Below are positions 8,171-16,342 of a stretch of DNA of 52,520 bases, piece after piece. The translations under genes were made by a program, and so were the position numbers. The stretch is from Chloroflexota bacterium (GTDB taxonomy: Bacteria > Chloroflexota > Anaerolineae > Aggregatilineales > Phototrophicaceae). Every line of letters begins with the position of its first letter. The stretch's first letter is position 1. The notes under the pieces were generated by a model. It was not told the DNA's origin. It saw only the letters and a program-made list of their open reading frames with translations, and searched no databases. The stretch spans positions 1-52,520 of the forward strand of contig JAEZAF010000052.1 of the NCBI GenBank assembly GCA_023430545.1, given 5' to 3'.

Positions 8171-9049
8171 TTAACCCTTTACACTTCCGGCCAGCAGACC
8201 CCGGATAAAGTACCGGCCAAGCAGGATATAAACCAGCAGCGTGGGCAGCGCCGTCAGGAAAGCACCGGCCATCTGTACATTCCACTCCACAATCTGACTG
8301 CCCGCCAGATTCTGAAGCGCGACCGTAATCGGCTGGGAATTCGGGCCGGAGATGGTGACGCCGAACAGGAATTCGTTCCAGATCTGCGTAAACTGCCAGA
8401 TGATGACCACCACGAAACCCGGCAGTGAAATCGGCAGTACGATATAGCGGTACAGCTTCCAGAAGCCTGCGCCGTCGATCGCACCGGCTTCCAGCATTTC
8501 ATCCGGCACTTCCACGTAGTAATTACGGAAGATCAGCGTCGTAATCGGCAGACCGTAGACCACATGCACCAGAATCAGGCCGTTGATATTGCCATACATG
8601 TTGATCGACCGCAGGAACTGCACCAGCGGGATCAGAATCGCCTGATAAGGGATGAACATCCCGAACAGCATCAGCGGGAACAGGATATTGGCCCCACGGA
8701 AACGCCATTTGGACAGCACATAGCCGTTGAGTGAACCGAGCGCCGCCGAAATCACGGTCGCCGGGATCACCAGACGGAGGCTGTTGAGGAAATTCGGAGC
8801 CAGTTTGTCGAGTGCTTCCGCAAAGCTGACCGGATTCAGCGATTGGGGAAGCTGCCACATCGTCCGCAGGTCGATCTGGTCAAGGCTTTTGAAGCTGGTC
8901 ACGACCACCATATAAACCGGCACCAGAAACAGGATCGAGAGCAGGATCAGCAGGGCATAAACCAGAATGCGACGCAGCGAAATCGGGGCACGGGGACGAG
9001 CGACCGGCGCATCGGCTGCGGAGTGAACAGGATGGCTGACAGAGGTCAT
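8171..9049 (-). CDS. Carbohydrate ABC transporter permease (MalG type)
   Basis: 292 residues with about six membrane helices, beginning with a Pro/Ala-rich cytosolic leader and RRILVYALLILLSILFLVPVYMVV. The cytoplasmic EAA loop (EAGAIDGAGFWKLYRYIVLP) that docks on the ATPase is intact, and the family ending (YFIRGLLAGSVKG) is present. It forms the inner-membrane channel with the MalF-type partner. Its ATG overlaps the stop of the upstream permease gene (ATGA at 9046-9049), so the two are translationally coupled. No ATP-binding subunit is encoded here; a shared MsmX-type ATPase elsewhere is likely. Confidence 0.93.
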   Translation of the reverse strand: MTSVSHPVHSAADAPVARPRAPISLRRILVYALLILLSILFLVPVYMVVVTSFKSLDQIDLRTMWQLPQSLNPVSFAEALDKLAPNFLNSLRLVIPATVISAALGSLNGYVLSKWRFRGANILFPLMLFGMFIPYQAILIPLVQFLRSINMYGNINGLILVHVVYGLPITTLIFRNYYVEVPDEMLEAGAIDGAGFWKLYRYIVLPISLPGFVVVIIWQFTQIWNEFLFGVTISGPNSQPITVALQNLAGSQIVEWNVQMAGAFLTALPTLLVYILLGRYFIRGLLAGSVKG

Positions 9050-10149
9050 GACGGTTTCTCCGAACGAAGGCTGGTCACCAGATAAGGCACAATCACCAGC
9101 GCGACCATCACCAGCATCACCATCGCAATCGCAGCACCCCGTGCAAAGTCCGAGGCGCGGAAGGTCGTCAGATACATGGTGAGGCCGGGCATATCAATTG
9201 CCAGATTGGTATCGCCGCCCATCGTGTAAACAAGGTCGAAGATCTTCAGCGAGATATGGCCCAGGATAATCATCGCGCTGAGGGTAATCGGCTGAAGCAG
9301 TGGGAGGATCACATGCCGGTAAACACCCAGTTCCGACGCACCATCGACACGCGCGGCTTCGCGCAGATCTTCACTGATCCCGCGCAGCCCAGCCAGATAC
9401 ATCGCCATCGTATACCCCGCCATCTGCCAGCCTGCCGCAACCACGACGGCAATCAGCGCGACGTTAAAGGCATGCGGTTCACTGATCAGCGGCACCGCCT
9501 GACGCGGCACATCGAAGGTCAGCAGCATCAGCAGTAACAGCGCCAGTGCCGCAGCAAATGCCGCCATCTGGGAACGGCGTTTGCTCCACCAGCGCAGGGC
9601 AAAGAAGATGACAAAGCCCAGGAGGATCATGACGATAAAGGTTGGCACCTGCTGCCAGTTGAAAGGCAGCCATTTCTCACTGCTGATAAACCAGCGGAAG
9701 GTCCCGCGCTCAAGGCCCACCATCGCCGGCAGGGCATTGATGCCGTAATCCGGGTTGAACAGCCATTTCCACACGACGCCGGTCACGACGAATGAGAGCG
9801 CCATCGGGAACAGGAAGATCGTGCGGAAGATGCTCTCGCCTTTGATCTTCTGATCCAGCAGGATCGCCAGCAGCAGGCCCAGTGAGAGACAGGTGATAAT
9901 AAACAGGATGGTAAAAAAGACATTGTTGACAATCGCGATTCGAAAGCGGGACTGAAGCGCTCCATTGAACAGCTCTTCATAATTGCGAAAGCCTACAAAA
10001 TTGGCCGGTAAGCCGCTGAGCTGCTGCAAGCCGGTCGAGTCGGTCATGGAGGTGTAGGCGGTCCATGCGATAAAACCGTATACAAACACGCCGACCAGAA
10101 TAAGTGAAGGCAGCAGGACCAGCACTGCCATCAGGCGGTTGCCTTTCAT
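9046..10149 (-). CDS. Carbohydrate ABC transporter permease (MalF type)
   Basis: 367 residues, longer than the usual 290-310 for this family because of an insertion between the second and third conserved helices (about residues 130-210) that contains an extra hydrophobic pair. The EAA loop LREAARVDGASELGVYRHVILP is conserved. It pairs with the MalG-type permease for sugar import. The start is clear: AGGAGAACCTT directly precedes ATG 10149. It is separated from the binding-protein gene by a strong hairpin that should lower expression of the permeases relative to the binding protein. Confidence 0.92.
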   Translation of the reverse strand: MKGNRLMAVLVLLPSLILVGVFVYGFIAWTAYTSMTDSTGLQQLSGLPANFVGFRNYEELFNGALQSRFRIAIVNNVFFTILFIITCLSLGLLLAILLDQKIKGESIFRTIFLFPMALSFVVTGVVWKWLFNPDYGINALPAMVGLERGTFRWFISSEKWLPFNWQQVPTFIVMILLGFVIFFALRWWSKRRSQMAAFAAALALLLLMLLTFDVPRQAVPLISEPHAFNVALIAVVVAAGWQMAGYTMAMYLAGLRGISEDLREAARVDGASELGVYRHVILPLLQPITLSAMIILGHISLKIFDLVYTMGGDTNLAIDMPGLTMYLTTFRASDFARGAAIAMVMLVMVALVIVPYLVTSLRSEKPS

Positions 10150-10172
10150 AAGGTTCTCCTGAGCTTATTTAA

Positions 10173-10199
10173 AACGGCGAGTTCGGGGAACTCGCCGTT
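10173..10199 (-). terminator. Intercistronic hairpin (attenuator or mRNA-stabilising)
   Basis: A perfect 12-bp stem, AACGGCGAGTTC at 10173-10184 with GAACTCGCCGTT at 10188-10199 and a three-base loop, lies between the binding-protein gene and the permeases. On the transcribed (minus) strand it is followed by TTTTAAATAAG, a short U tract, so partial termination is likely. This arrangement is common in sugar ABC operons that need excess binding protein. Confidence 0.75.
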
Positions 10200-10268
10200 C
10201 TGGATTGCAACGTTTCGATTTGCAATAAGCGGCAGCAGATCAGAGAACTGCCCCGAACGCGGGAGCGC

Positions 10269-11567
10269 TTAGGACGCTGCCGCCGGCGTGATCATACCGG
10301 TCTGGAGCGCCAGCGCACCGGCATTCGCAGCGGCGGTCGCGCTGTCACGGCTGCCAGAGAAATTCGCGACGATATTGGCGAAACCGTCAAGGAAGGCAGA
10401 CGGTGCGGCTGCACCATGTGCCAGACTGCCGACGATGTCGTTGCTCGTCCAGTCTTCGTAGGCGTCCTGGAAGTAGGCGTTGTACAGCTCGGCGTTCTCG
10501 ATGTCTGCCGAGGTATTGGCCGGGAGCGAACCCTTCAGCGGGTTGAAGATGTCCTGACCTTCAGCGCTGCCGACGAAGCTCAGCCATGCATTCACCGCTT
10601 CCGGATTCGGTGCGCCCACTGGCAGACCGAAGGTGTCGGACAGCATAATGAAGGTGCCATCGGTACCCGGAGAAGCGGCCCACGCGAAGCCAGTTTCAGG
10701 TTCGAGTGCCAGATCCACGAGGAAGTAGCCAGCGGCCCAGTCACCCATGATATTGAAGGCGGCTTCACCGTTGGAAACGCGCAGCGAGGCATCCTGCCAG
10801 GTCAGCGCATCGCGGTCTTCGTTGGTGCAGTCCAGAATCTGGCCGAACAGATCGAAGACACCGACGACTTCGGGGCTGGTCCAGTTGGTGGAGCCATCCC
10901 ACAGGCCGTTGTAAGCTTCCACACCCAGTTCACTCAGTGCCACGCTTTCCCACAGGTGAACCTGGGTCCAGTTTTCACCGACGGTCAGCGGGGTGATACC
11001 AGCTTCCTGAAGGGTCGGGCAGGTGGTCTCGACAAAGTCCTGCCATGTGGCCGGGACTTCAACGCCCCATTCTTCGAGGTTGGCAGGCACGTACCACAGC
11101 ACGTTCGAGCGGTGGATGTTGACCGGCACCGAGTAGATGTTGCCGGCGTCGTCACTGATCAGGTCAAGCAGACCCTGCGGATACTGGTCCAGCCAGCCGT
11201 TGGCTTCGTACAGGTCGTTCAGCGGCTCCATACGGCCAGCGGCCACCCACAGCGCGTTGAGTTCCTCACCGGCGTGGACCTGGAAGGTGTCGGGGGGATC
11301 GCCACCCAGCATACGGGTGGTCAGCACGGCGCGGGCATTGACGCCCGAACCACCAGCGACAGCAGAGTTGACGACTTCAACATCAGGGTAGGTTTCACCA
11401 AACTGTGCGATCAGGGCTTCCAGACCGGCAGCTTCACCGCCGCCCGTCCACCATGAGAAGATTTCGAGTTCACCGCTGGGGCTGGCATCGTCCTGGGCAA
11501 ATGCGAGGCCGCACACGCCCAGCACGATGACGAGCACTGCGCCAATAAAAGTTAAATGACGTTTCAT
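10269..11567 (-). CDS. Sugar ABC transporter substrate-binding protein (glucose/mannose-like)
   Basis: 432 residues with a signal peptide (MKRHLTFIGAVLVIVLG...AFA, cleavage near residue 24). The mature start GELEIFSWWTGGGEAAGLEAL and the segment VLTTRMLGGDPPDTFQVHAG closely resemble the glucose/mannose-binding protein group known from Thermus and relatives (cluster B, family 1 solute-binding proteins). It captures the sugar outside the membrane and delivers it to the two permeases. The substrate is inferred from this resemblance only. The gene is first in the operon, directly behind a good sigma-70 promoter at 11656-11683. Confidence 0.9.
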   Translation of the reverse strand: MKRHLTFIGAVLVIVLGVCGLAFAQDDASPSGELEIFSWWTGGGEAAGLEALIAQFGETYPDVEVVNSAVAGGSGVNARAVLTTRMLGGDPPDTFQVHAGEELNALWVAAGRMEPLNDLYEANGWLDQYPQGLLDLISDDAGNIYSVPVNIHRSNVLWYVPANLEEWGVEVPATWQDFVETTCPTLQEAGITPLTVGENWTQVHLWESVALSELGVEAYNGLWDGSTNWTSPEVVGVFDLFGQILDCTNEDRDALTWQDASLRVSNGEAAFNIMGDWAAGYFLVDLALEPETGFAWAASPGTDGTFIMLSDTFGLPVGAPNPEAVNAWLSFVGSAEGQDIFNPLKGSLPANTSADIENAELYNAYFQDAYEDWTSNDIVGSLAHGAAAPSAFLDGFANIVANFSGSRDSATAAANAGALALQTGMITPAAAS

Positions 11568-11655
11568 TGAGGTTTACTCCTAAGTAATCCTAATATTTCT
11601 GACGACGGGCTGTGCCGTAATCTGTGACCGACCCATGCATGTCGTCAGTGCCCAG

Positions 11656-11683
11656 ATTATAGATCGCATACCGTAATCGTCAA
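11656..11683 (-). promoter_or_regulatory. Sigma-70 promoter of the sugar ABC operon
   Basis: On the minus strand, TTGACG (11678-11683), a 16-base spacer and TATAAT (11656-11661) give a near-consensus promoter, leaving an untranslated leader of about 80 bases before ATG 11567. Confidence 0.8.
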
Positions 11684-11756
11684 TCGAAAAACGCCGTCTG
11701 AGGTGTGCAAGTTATATGAATCACACCCTGTCAGACAGGCGGATCAGGCATCGGAT

Positions 11757-11795
11757 AAACAAAAAGATCACGACTGCGATCAGGCCATGATCTTT
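11757..11795 (-). terminator. Rho-independent terminator after the PucR-type gene
   Basis: On the minus strand AAAGATCA (11788-11795) pairs with TGATCTTT (11763-11770) across a 17-base loop and is followed by TTGTTT. It is 41 bases after the regulator's stop and isolates it from the ABC promoter. Confidence 0.7.
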
Positions 11796-11836
11796 CTGAT
11801 AACAATTTCAGGGACTGCTTTATAACCCTTGGCCGA

Positions 11837-13534
11837 TTAGGTCATCTTCAGCAGGCGGCGGACCGTCAGCGCCAGATGCAGTGCGAGGCGGGTCTCTGGC
11901 CGGTCGAGGTCGATGGCCGCGATCTCGTTGATGCGGTTCATACGGTAGAGCAGTGTATTACGATGCACGATCAGCATATCGGCGGTCTGGCTCAGATTGC
12001 CGTGACACTGGAAGAAGGCTTCGAGCGTTTTAATCAGCTCTGCCGTGTTCTTGTGATCGTAATCCGTCAGTGGGCTGAGCGTCCGGTCAGCGAATTCCAT
12101 AAGTTTTTCGCGGTCCTGCAAACTGAGGATCAACTGATAGACGCCAAGGTCTCCGATGTACAGCGGGGCATCACTTTGCAGGCGGATCGCCAGTTCCATC
12201 GCCTGCACCGCATCACGGTAGCTGCTGCGCCATGCCGAGATGTCACGGGCAGGCTGTCCGAGGCCAATGGCAATCCGATTCTGCGGGTACTGGCGGTGCA
12301 TCTCATCGGCAATAGCGCGTGCCAGTCGGGTGCTGTGGTCAATCGGATTGGTGGGGTCGGTCGCATGGAAGACGAGGATTTCCTGTTCACGTTCCCGCAG
12401 CCAGATCAGCGCTTTCGCCCGCTGGTTATTGACGACGGTGTTGGCAATCGTCTCCAGACGGCGCATGGACGGTGTGGATTTGTCATTGGGCTGCCAGCGT
12501 AGCACGATCGAGATATGCACCTGTGACATATCATGGTCGAAGCGTTCACCCTGACGGTTGGCCTCCTGCTGGCTGACATCCCCAATCAGCAGACGGTCGA
12601 GGAACGTCCCACGCAGGCGCTTTTCCGTCTCGCTGATGGCTTTGGCCTTTGCCATCTCCAGTGCGCAGGCGGCGGCACCATGCTCCGTCACCAGTGTATC
12701 GACATCATCCAGATCGGTATCATGCCCGACAATCGACAGATAGCCGCGACCGACTTCGTTCGTGATGATCGGGGCGACCAGCCGTGCCAGTCCGGGAGTC
12801 GGCAGAGACTGCATCTGCACGGCCTGATCCGCCTCACTGACACGGTGGCGGTCCTGAAACTCGACCGGCAGGTTATCCAGTTTACGCAGGAAGATCTCGA
12901 CCTCTTCCCATGATCCAACGAACTGGGGCTGCACGGTGCTGTACAGAATCCGCAGGCGCTTATCCTGAACGACGACTGATTTATTGGTCAGGCGGGCCAT
13001 CGCATTCGCCAGTTCAGACATGCCCTCGTTGCGGGATGAAATCTGTGTGAGCTGGCGGTAAATCTGCGTGCCGCGCCGGTCAAGCTGGCCTTTGCGGTCC
13101 ACCAGCAGGCTGATGACCGCCTTTTCGACCAGGCGGGCGCGGCTGCCCCCCGGCAGCACCAGCAGCGGAATACCATAGGCTTTAGCTTCGGCCAGTGCGG
13201 TGGGTGAGGGATTATCACTGATCACAACGGCTGATGCTTTTGAGTCGGATGCCCAGCGCACAACTTCCACGTCGGTGGTGACTGGAGCGGCGTGCGTTTC
13301 CTGCGCGGCGAACAGCACCAGCTCACTGGCTTGCAGTGTTTTGATCGAGGTGCTGTCTTCAGGATAGATCACGGTCGCCCAACTGACAGGGCGATTCAGC
13401 ATCCCATCACCGGCGACAACGCGCGTGCCAAGAGGAAGTGCGAGCTTACGCACATCTTCAACGGTGACGCGATTGGTTACTTCCTGGTTATCAAGGTCTT
13501 CCACGGCGTTCACATCATATGTCTCAAAAATCAA
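11837..13534 (-). CDS. PucR-family transcriptional regulator
   Basis: 565 residues. The N-terminal ligand-sensing PucR domain (about 25-150) starts VTVEDVRKLALPLGTRVVAG. A central GAF/GGDEF-like region lies at about 180-420. The C-terminal HTH_30 domain (about 495-555) reads TLEAFFQCHGNLSQTADMLI and HRNTLLYRMNRI, the diagnostic PucR helix-turn-helix. Such regulators control purine, amino-acid or sugar catabolism. Because it sits upstream on the same strand as the sugar ABC operon, regulation of that operon is a reasonable inference. The frame opens at TTG 13534 without a clear ribosome site; GTG codons a few residues later are alternatives. Confidence 0.88.
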   Translation of the reverse strand: MIFETYDVNAVEDLDNQEVTNRVTVEDVRKLALPLGTRVVAGDGMLNRPVSWATVIYPEDSTSIKTLQASELVLFAAQETHAAPVTTDVEVVRWASDSKASAVVISDNPSPTALAEAKAYGIPLLVLPGGSRARLVEKAVISLLVDRKGQLDRRGTQIYRQLTQISSRNEGMSELANAMARLTNKSVVVQDKRLRILYSTVQPQFVGSWEEVEIFLRKLDNLPVEFQDRHRVSEADQAVQMQSLPTPGLARLVAPIITNEVGRGYLSIVGHDTDLDDVDTLVTEHGAAACALEMAKAKAISETEKRLRGTFLDRLLIGDVSQQEANRQGERFDHDMSQVHISIVLRWQPNDKSTPSMRRLETIANTVVNNQRAKALIWLREREQEILVFHATDPTNPIDHSTRLARAIADEMHRQYPQNRIAIGLGQPARDISAWRSSYRDAVQAMELAIRLQSDAPLYIGDLGVYQLILSLQDREKLMEFADRTLSPLTDYDHKNTAELIKTLEAFFQCHGNLSQTADMLIVHRNTLLYRMNRINEIAAIDLDRPETRLALHLALTVRRLLKMT

Positions 13535-13598
13535 TCTGACGGTTTATCAGTGCAGGCGTGTTCGGTTGTACTTCAGTTTTAACCTTCGTACCTTAAAT

Positions 13599-13610
13599 GA
13601 ACACAGGTGC
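13599..13610 (+). promoter_or_regulatory. GAACA-N3-GTGC box (LexA-like), upstream of the PucR gene
   Basis: GAACACAGGTGC lies 65 bases upstream of the PucR-type start. It fits the GAACA-N3-GTGC pattern seen at four other intergenic sites. No clear -10 adjoins it on the plus strand, so this is one of the weaker members. Confidence 0.35.
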
Positions 13611-13746
13611 TGTGACATACCTTTGTAAGAAAAGAGTTTTCGATTTTTGGACAATAAAGTGGTTCTAATTTAAGTTTGCCGGATGACTGAGCGAACATCT
13701 GTTGAATCAATATACGCCGTAAAAGCCGAAAGCCGATGTCCCCGGT

Positions 13747-14160
13747 TTAGGTCTCGCCTGTCAGGACACCGAAGCCGATCACAAGTGCAAACACGACCAG
13801 TGCGATCCCCAACAGGTCACGGGTGGGATCGACGGCGTAACTGTAAAAGGCCAATGCCATCATCAGGGTGCCGCCAATCCATGTAATCGGGCTGACAGGC
13901 ATCCGCTGCCCGTACTGGATCAGGCCTGAGCCGATCAGGATGACTGCGCCTGCCACCGGGACAAAATAGTTAGGAATCTGGTTGGCTTCCGTCTCCGGCA
14001 GGATATAAAGAATGCCAAAAACCATTACCAGCAGGAACCACGTTACACGCTCGATACGCCCTTCGCGTTCCGTTTTACGTCCACCACGCGGCGCATCATC
14101 ATCCCGACGGCGGCTGGTCTGCTGACGGCTGCGGGTGGTACGGCTCTCTCGACGTGCCAT
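13747..14160 (-). CDS. Small membrane protein of unknown function
   Basis: 137 residues. A very basic Arg/Ser/Asp-rich N-terminus (residues 1-38) is followed by four predicted membrane helices: VTWFLLVMVFGILYILPE, YFVPVAGAVILIGSGLIQYG, ITWIGGTLMMALAFYSYA and LLGIALVVFALVIGFGVL. I do not recognise a family. The positively charged tail should stay in the cytoplasm. AAGGA seven bases before ATG 14160 supports the start. A perfect 9-bp inverted repeat lies 37 bases upstream and may be a regulatory site. It stands alone between two intergenic regions. Confidence 0.75.
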   Translation of the reverse strand: MARRESRTTRSRQQTSRRRDDDAPRGGRKTEREGRIERVTWFLLVMVFGILYILPETEANQIPNYFVPVAGAVILIGSGLIQYGQRMPVSPITWIGGTLMMALAFYSYAVDPTRDLLGIALVVFALVIGFGVLTGET

Positions 14161-14196
14161 GTATCATCCTTCACTAGCGGATCACAGGATTTATCG

Positions 14197-14218
14197 CGTT
14201 ATCAATCCATTGATAACG
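14197..14218. promoter_or_regulatory. Perfect 9-bp inverted repeat, operator candidate
   Basis: CGTTATCAA-TCCA-TTGATAACG lies 37 bases upstream of the small membrane protein start, in its leader or promoter. With only four central bases and no U tract it looks more like a dimeric-regulator site than a terminator. Confidence 0.45.
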
Positions 14219-14369
14219 TAATATTTTACTGATTTGTGTGTATTGTACAAATTTTGCCTTAAAAATCTGACAGATTAGCGTTATTTGCTTTCAGAAAGCC
14301 TGCTGTCGGGACGAAAGACACGTTGCGAAAACCGACTCTGCCACTACAATAAGCTTCAGAAACCCGGAT

Positions 14370-14434
14370 GGCTGGATGTTTCTGTGTCAGGCTTTGTGCA
14401 ATTCGTGGAGTGCCACGTGCCGCGCCATCCAGCC
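14370..14434 (+). ncRNA. Possible structured leader of the lipoprotein gene
   Basis: GGCTGGATG (14370-14378) can pair with CATCCAGCC (14426-14434), enclosing a smaller GTGG/CCAC hairpin at about 14405-14416. The structure lies 57 bases before the lipoprotein frame. I could not match it to a known riboswitch class. Confidence 0.25.
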
Positions 14435-14490
14435 GCCAAACCCATCAGCAGTGAGACGCAACTTGTGCGTTATATCTGGAAAATACGCAT

Positions 14491-15525
14491 TTGAATGATG
14501 TGAAACAATCTTCAGGAATTCGGCACCGCATTACGCGACCGATCATGCTACCAGTCGTGATGGTGCTGGTTTGGGTGCTGTCCGCCTGCGGTGCAGAGCC
14601 GACTGGCCCGCGTCTGGTTGCGCAGAATCCACTGGAAGCTGCTGACGCGACTCCGACGACTGAGGCAATGCCGACACTGATCGAACTGGCGACCGAAGAG
14701 GTCAATCCATCGCCCTTCCCGACGTCGATTGTGACTTCCGAGCGTCTGTCCCCGGCCAACATCGTTACCGTCGAAGCGGATTTCGTGATCGTCACGCCGA
14801 CTCTGCCGCCCAGCAAGACACCGACCACAACGCCGACGGTCACGACGACACCGAGCATCACACCACCGCCCACTTTTCCGGTGACGGCGACCGCGACGGC
14901 CCCATTCTTCCCGACGCCGATGTTCACACCCACCTTCGCGATTATCTCGAATCCGGTCAATGAGCTGTGCCTGACACAGTGGCAGTACATCCAGCCCCCG
15001 CCGCAGGGATGCCCCATGTTCCCGGCCACGGTCAGTCAGGGTGTGTATCAGACCTTCGAGCGTGGGTATATGTTCTGGGTCGGGCCGAAAGAGATCTACG
15101 TCCTGTACAGCGACGGTCAGCTCCCGTTCTGGACGCGCTTCGACGATACCTTCGCTGAAGGGACGGGCCAGTTCCCCAATCCACCGTGGAAAGATCCGTC
15201 GATTGATCCAAGCGCACCGCAAGGCTTGTATCAGCCAGTGCGCGGCTTCGGCAAACTGTGGCGCAACGAGGAGCAGAATCCGCAGAAGGCGCTGGTGCGT
15301 GACCGTGTCGGCTGGGGGACGATGGAACACGAACAGCCCTACAGCGTCACCAAACAGGTGCGCAGCGATGGCACCATCTTCCTGAATGATCCTAACGGAC
15401 GCTTCTTCCAGCTTACACCGGCGGGCGCATGGCAGATCTACGCCGGACTGTCGTCACCGTTTACCGGCGGTTCCACAGGTGGCAATCCACCACCGGGCGC
15501 ACCGCCACAGCTTCCGCTGCCGTGA
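14491..15525 (+). CDS. Predicted lipoprotein with Thr/Pro-rich stalk
   Basis: 344 residues. The N-terminus carries a lipoprotein signal peptide with lipobox L-S-A-C (acylated C33). Residues about 55-150 are a Thr/Pro-rich stalk (TPTLPPSKTPTTTPTVTTTP), a hallmark of surface proteins in Chloroflexota. The C-terminal globular part (about 160-320) contains GYMFWVGPKEIYVLYSDGQL and VRGFGKLWRNE, a pattern I associate with uncharacterised Chloroflexota proteins; the function is unknown. It should sit on the outer face of the membrane. The start is uncertain: TTG 14491, GTG 14500 and ATG 14545 are all in frame; the latter would leave a short but workable signal peptide. Confidence 0.75.
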   Translation: MNDVKQSSGIRHRITRPIMLPVVMVLVWVLSACGAEPTGPRLVAQNPLEAADATPTTEAMPTLIELATEEVNPSPFPTSIVTSERLSPANIVTVEADFVIVTPTLPPSKTPTTTPTVTTTPSITPPPTFPVTATATAPFFPTPMFTPTFAIISNPVNELCLTQWQYIQPPPQGCPMFPATVSQGVYQTFERGYMFWVGPKEIYVLYSDGQLPFWTRFDDTFAEGTGQFPNPPWKDPSIDPSAPQGLYQPVRGFGKLWRNEEQNPQKALVRDRVGWGTMEHEQPYSVTKQVRSDGTIFLNDPNGRFFQLTPAGAWQIYAGLSSPFTGGSTGGNPPPGAPPQLPLP

Positions 15526-15591
15526 TGAGAATGCGCTGCCTCACATCACTCAGCTTCATGTTAAAATGAGGCGAAAGTATAAGAAGAGGTC

Positions 15592-15843
15592 ATGATGGCA
15601 TTTGTCGCGGCAGAAGCCCTGTTTGATGAAGTGCTGGATTTTCTGGCATCCTCACCAACGGCTGAACAACTGGTCAATTATCAACCTCCTACCGCACTAC
15701 AACAGCGCATGAGTGAGTTGTTACAGAAAAACCGCAGTGTCCGCCTAACCGATGCGGAAGCCGAAGAACTGGAAGAATTTCTTCGGATGAACCGCTTCAT
15801 GAGTCGGCTCAAGCTCAAAGCACGATTGCGTTTACAAAAATGA
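15592..15843 (+). CDS. Small acidic/helical protein paired with HNH nuclease (antitoxin-like)
   Basis: 83 residues, almost entirely helical: a Leu/Ala-rich first half, then RMSELLQKNRSVRLTDAEAE and a basic end (SRLKLKARLRLQK). Similar short proteins occur directly upstream of HNH nucleases in cyanobacteria and Chloroflexota, where they look like antitoxins or nuclease partners. AGAGG five bases before ATG 15592 supports the start (ATG 15595 also possible). Its stop overlaps the nuclease start (ATGA at 15840-15843), so the two proteins are made together. The function is inferred from context. Confidence 0.72.
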   Translation: MMAFVAAEALFDEVLDFLASSPTAEQLVNYQPPTALQQRMSELLQKNRSVRLTDAEAEELEEFLRMNRFMSRLKLKARLRLQK

Positions 15844-16274
15844 GCGGAACCTATATCAGCGCAGCACTCCGACGAGAAGTTATCGAACGTGCCGGCAATT
15901 GCTGCGAATACTGCCGGATCTCACAAGAAGACATTTTTTTCTCCTTTGAGCTGGACCACATCATCGCAGAAAAACATGGTGGTCAAACCACGTCCGAGAA
16001 TTTATGCCTTTCCTGCCCGGATTGTAATACCTTCAAAGGCAGCGACCTGGCATCTGTTGATCATGCTCATGATAAGGCAATTGTGCAGTTGTTTAATCCG
16101 CGTCACGATGATTGGGACACCCACTTTAAACTCGACACCGAGACGGCACGCATCAGCGGGTTAACTCCTCAAGGGCGTGTGACGGTGTTTTTATTACGCA
16201 TCAATGACGAAGATCGCATCATGGATCGTAAATTGCTCATCGCTGCCAATCGTTATCCCTGTCAGAAAGATTAA
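15840..16274 (+). CDS. HNH endonuclease
   Basis: 144 residues with a complete HNH core: two zinc-ribbon cysteines CEYCR at about residues 18-22, the catalytic ELDHIIAEKHGG at about 38-49, then NLCLSCPDCNTFKGSDL at about 54-70 with the second CxxC pair and the Asn/Lys helix. The remaining half (HDKAIVQLFNPRHDDWDTHF) is typical of the short cyanobacterial/Chloroflexota HNH group. It is a metal-dependent DNA nuclease. Coupling through ATGA to the preceding small protein suggests a toxin-antitoxin or restriction-like pair, but the biological target is not shown by sequence. Confidence 0.88.
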   Translation: MSGTYISAALRREVIERAGNCCEYCRISQEDIFFSFELDHIIAEKHGGQTTSENLCLSCPDCNTFKGSDLASVDHAHDKAIVQLFNPRHDDWDTHFKLDTETARISGLTPQGRVTVFLLRINDEDRIMDRKLLIAANRYPCQKD

Positions 16275-16342
16275 TTTATGAAAGTCCCTTCTCGGAGTGA
16301 ACTTGTATTACCGATTCTATCCTTTCTAATTCATAGCTGACC

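Larger units (their letters stand above)
14161..14490. other. Divergent intergenic region with inverted repeats
   Basis: This 330-base spacer separates two divergent genes. It contains CGTTATCAA/TTGATAACG at 14197-14218, an AT-rich promoter-like stretch near 14218-14280 (minus strand TACAAT near 14245), and a long-range stem GGCTGGATG/CATCCAGCC at 14370-14434. No coding frame is convincing. Confidence 0.5.

Noticed and set aside
8024..8428. Leu/Gln-rich plus-strand frame starting at TTG
   Set aside because: Its Gln runs come from CTGCTGCAACAA repeats, it has no ribosome site, and it continues antisense through a well-supported permease gene.
10269..10350. Sugar-binding protein as a lipoprotein
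   Set aside because: The cysteine in VLGVC is not in a proper lipobox (Val precedes it) and a standard cleavage site AFA follows, so a type I signal peptide is preferred.
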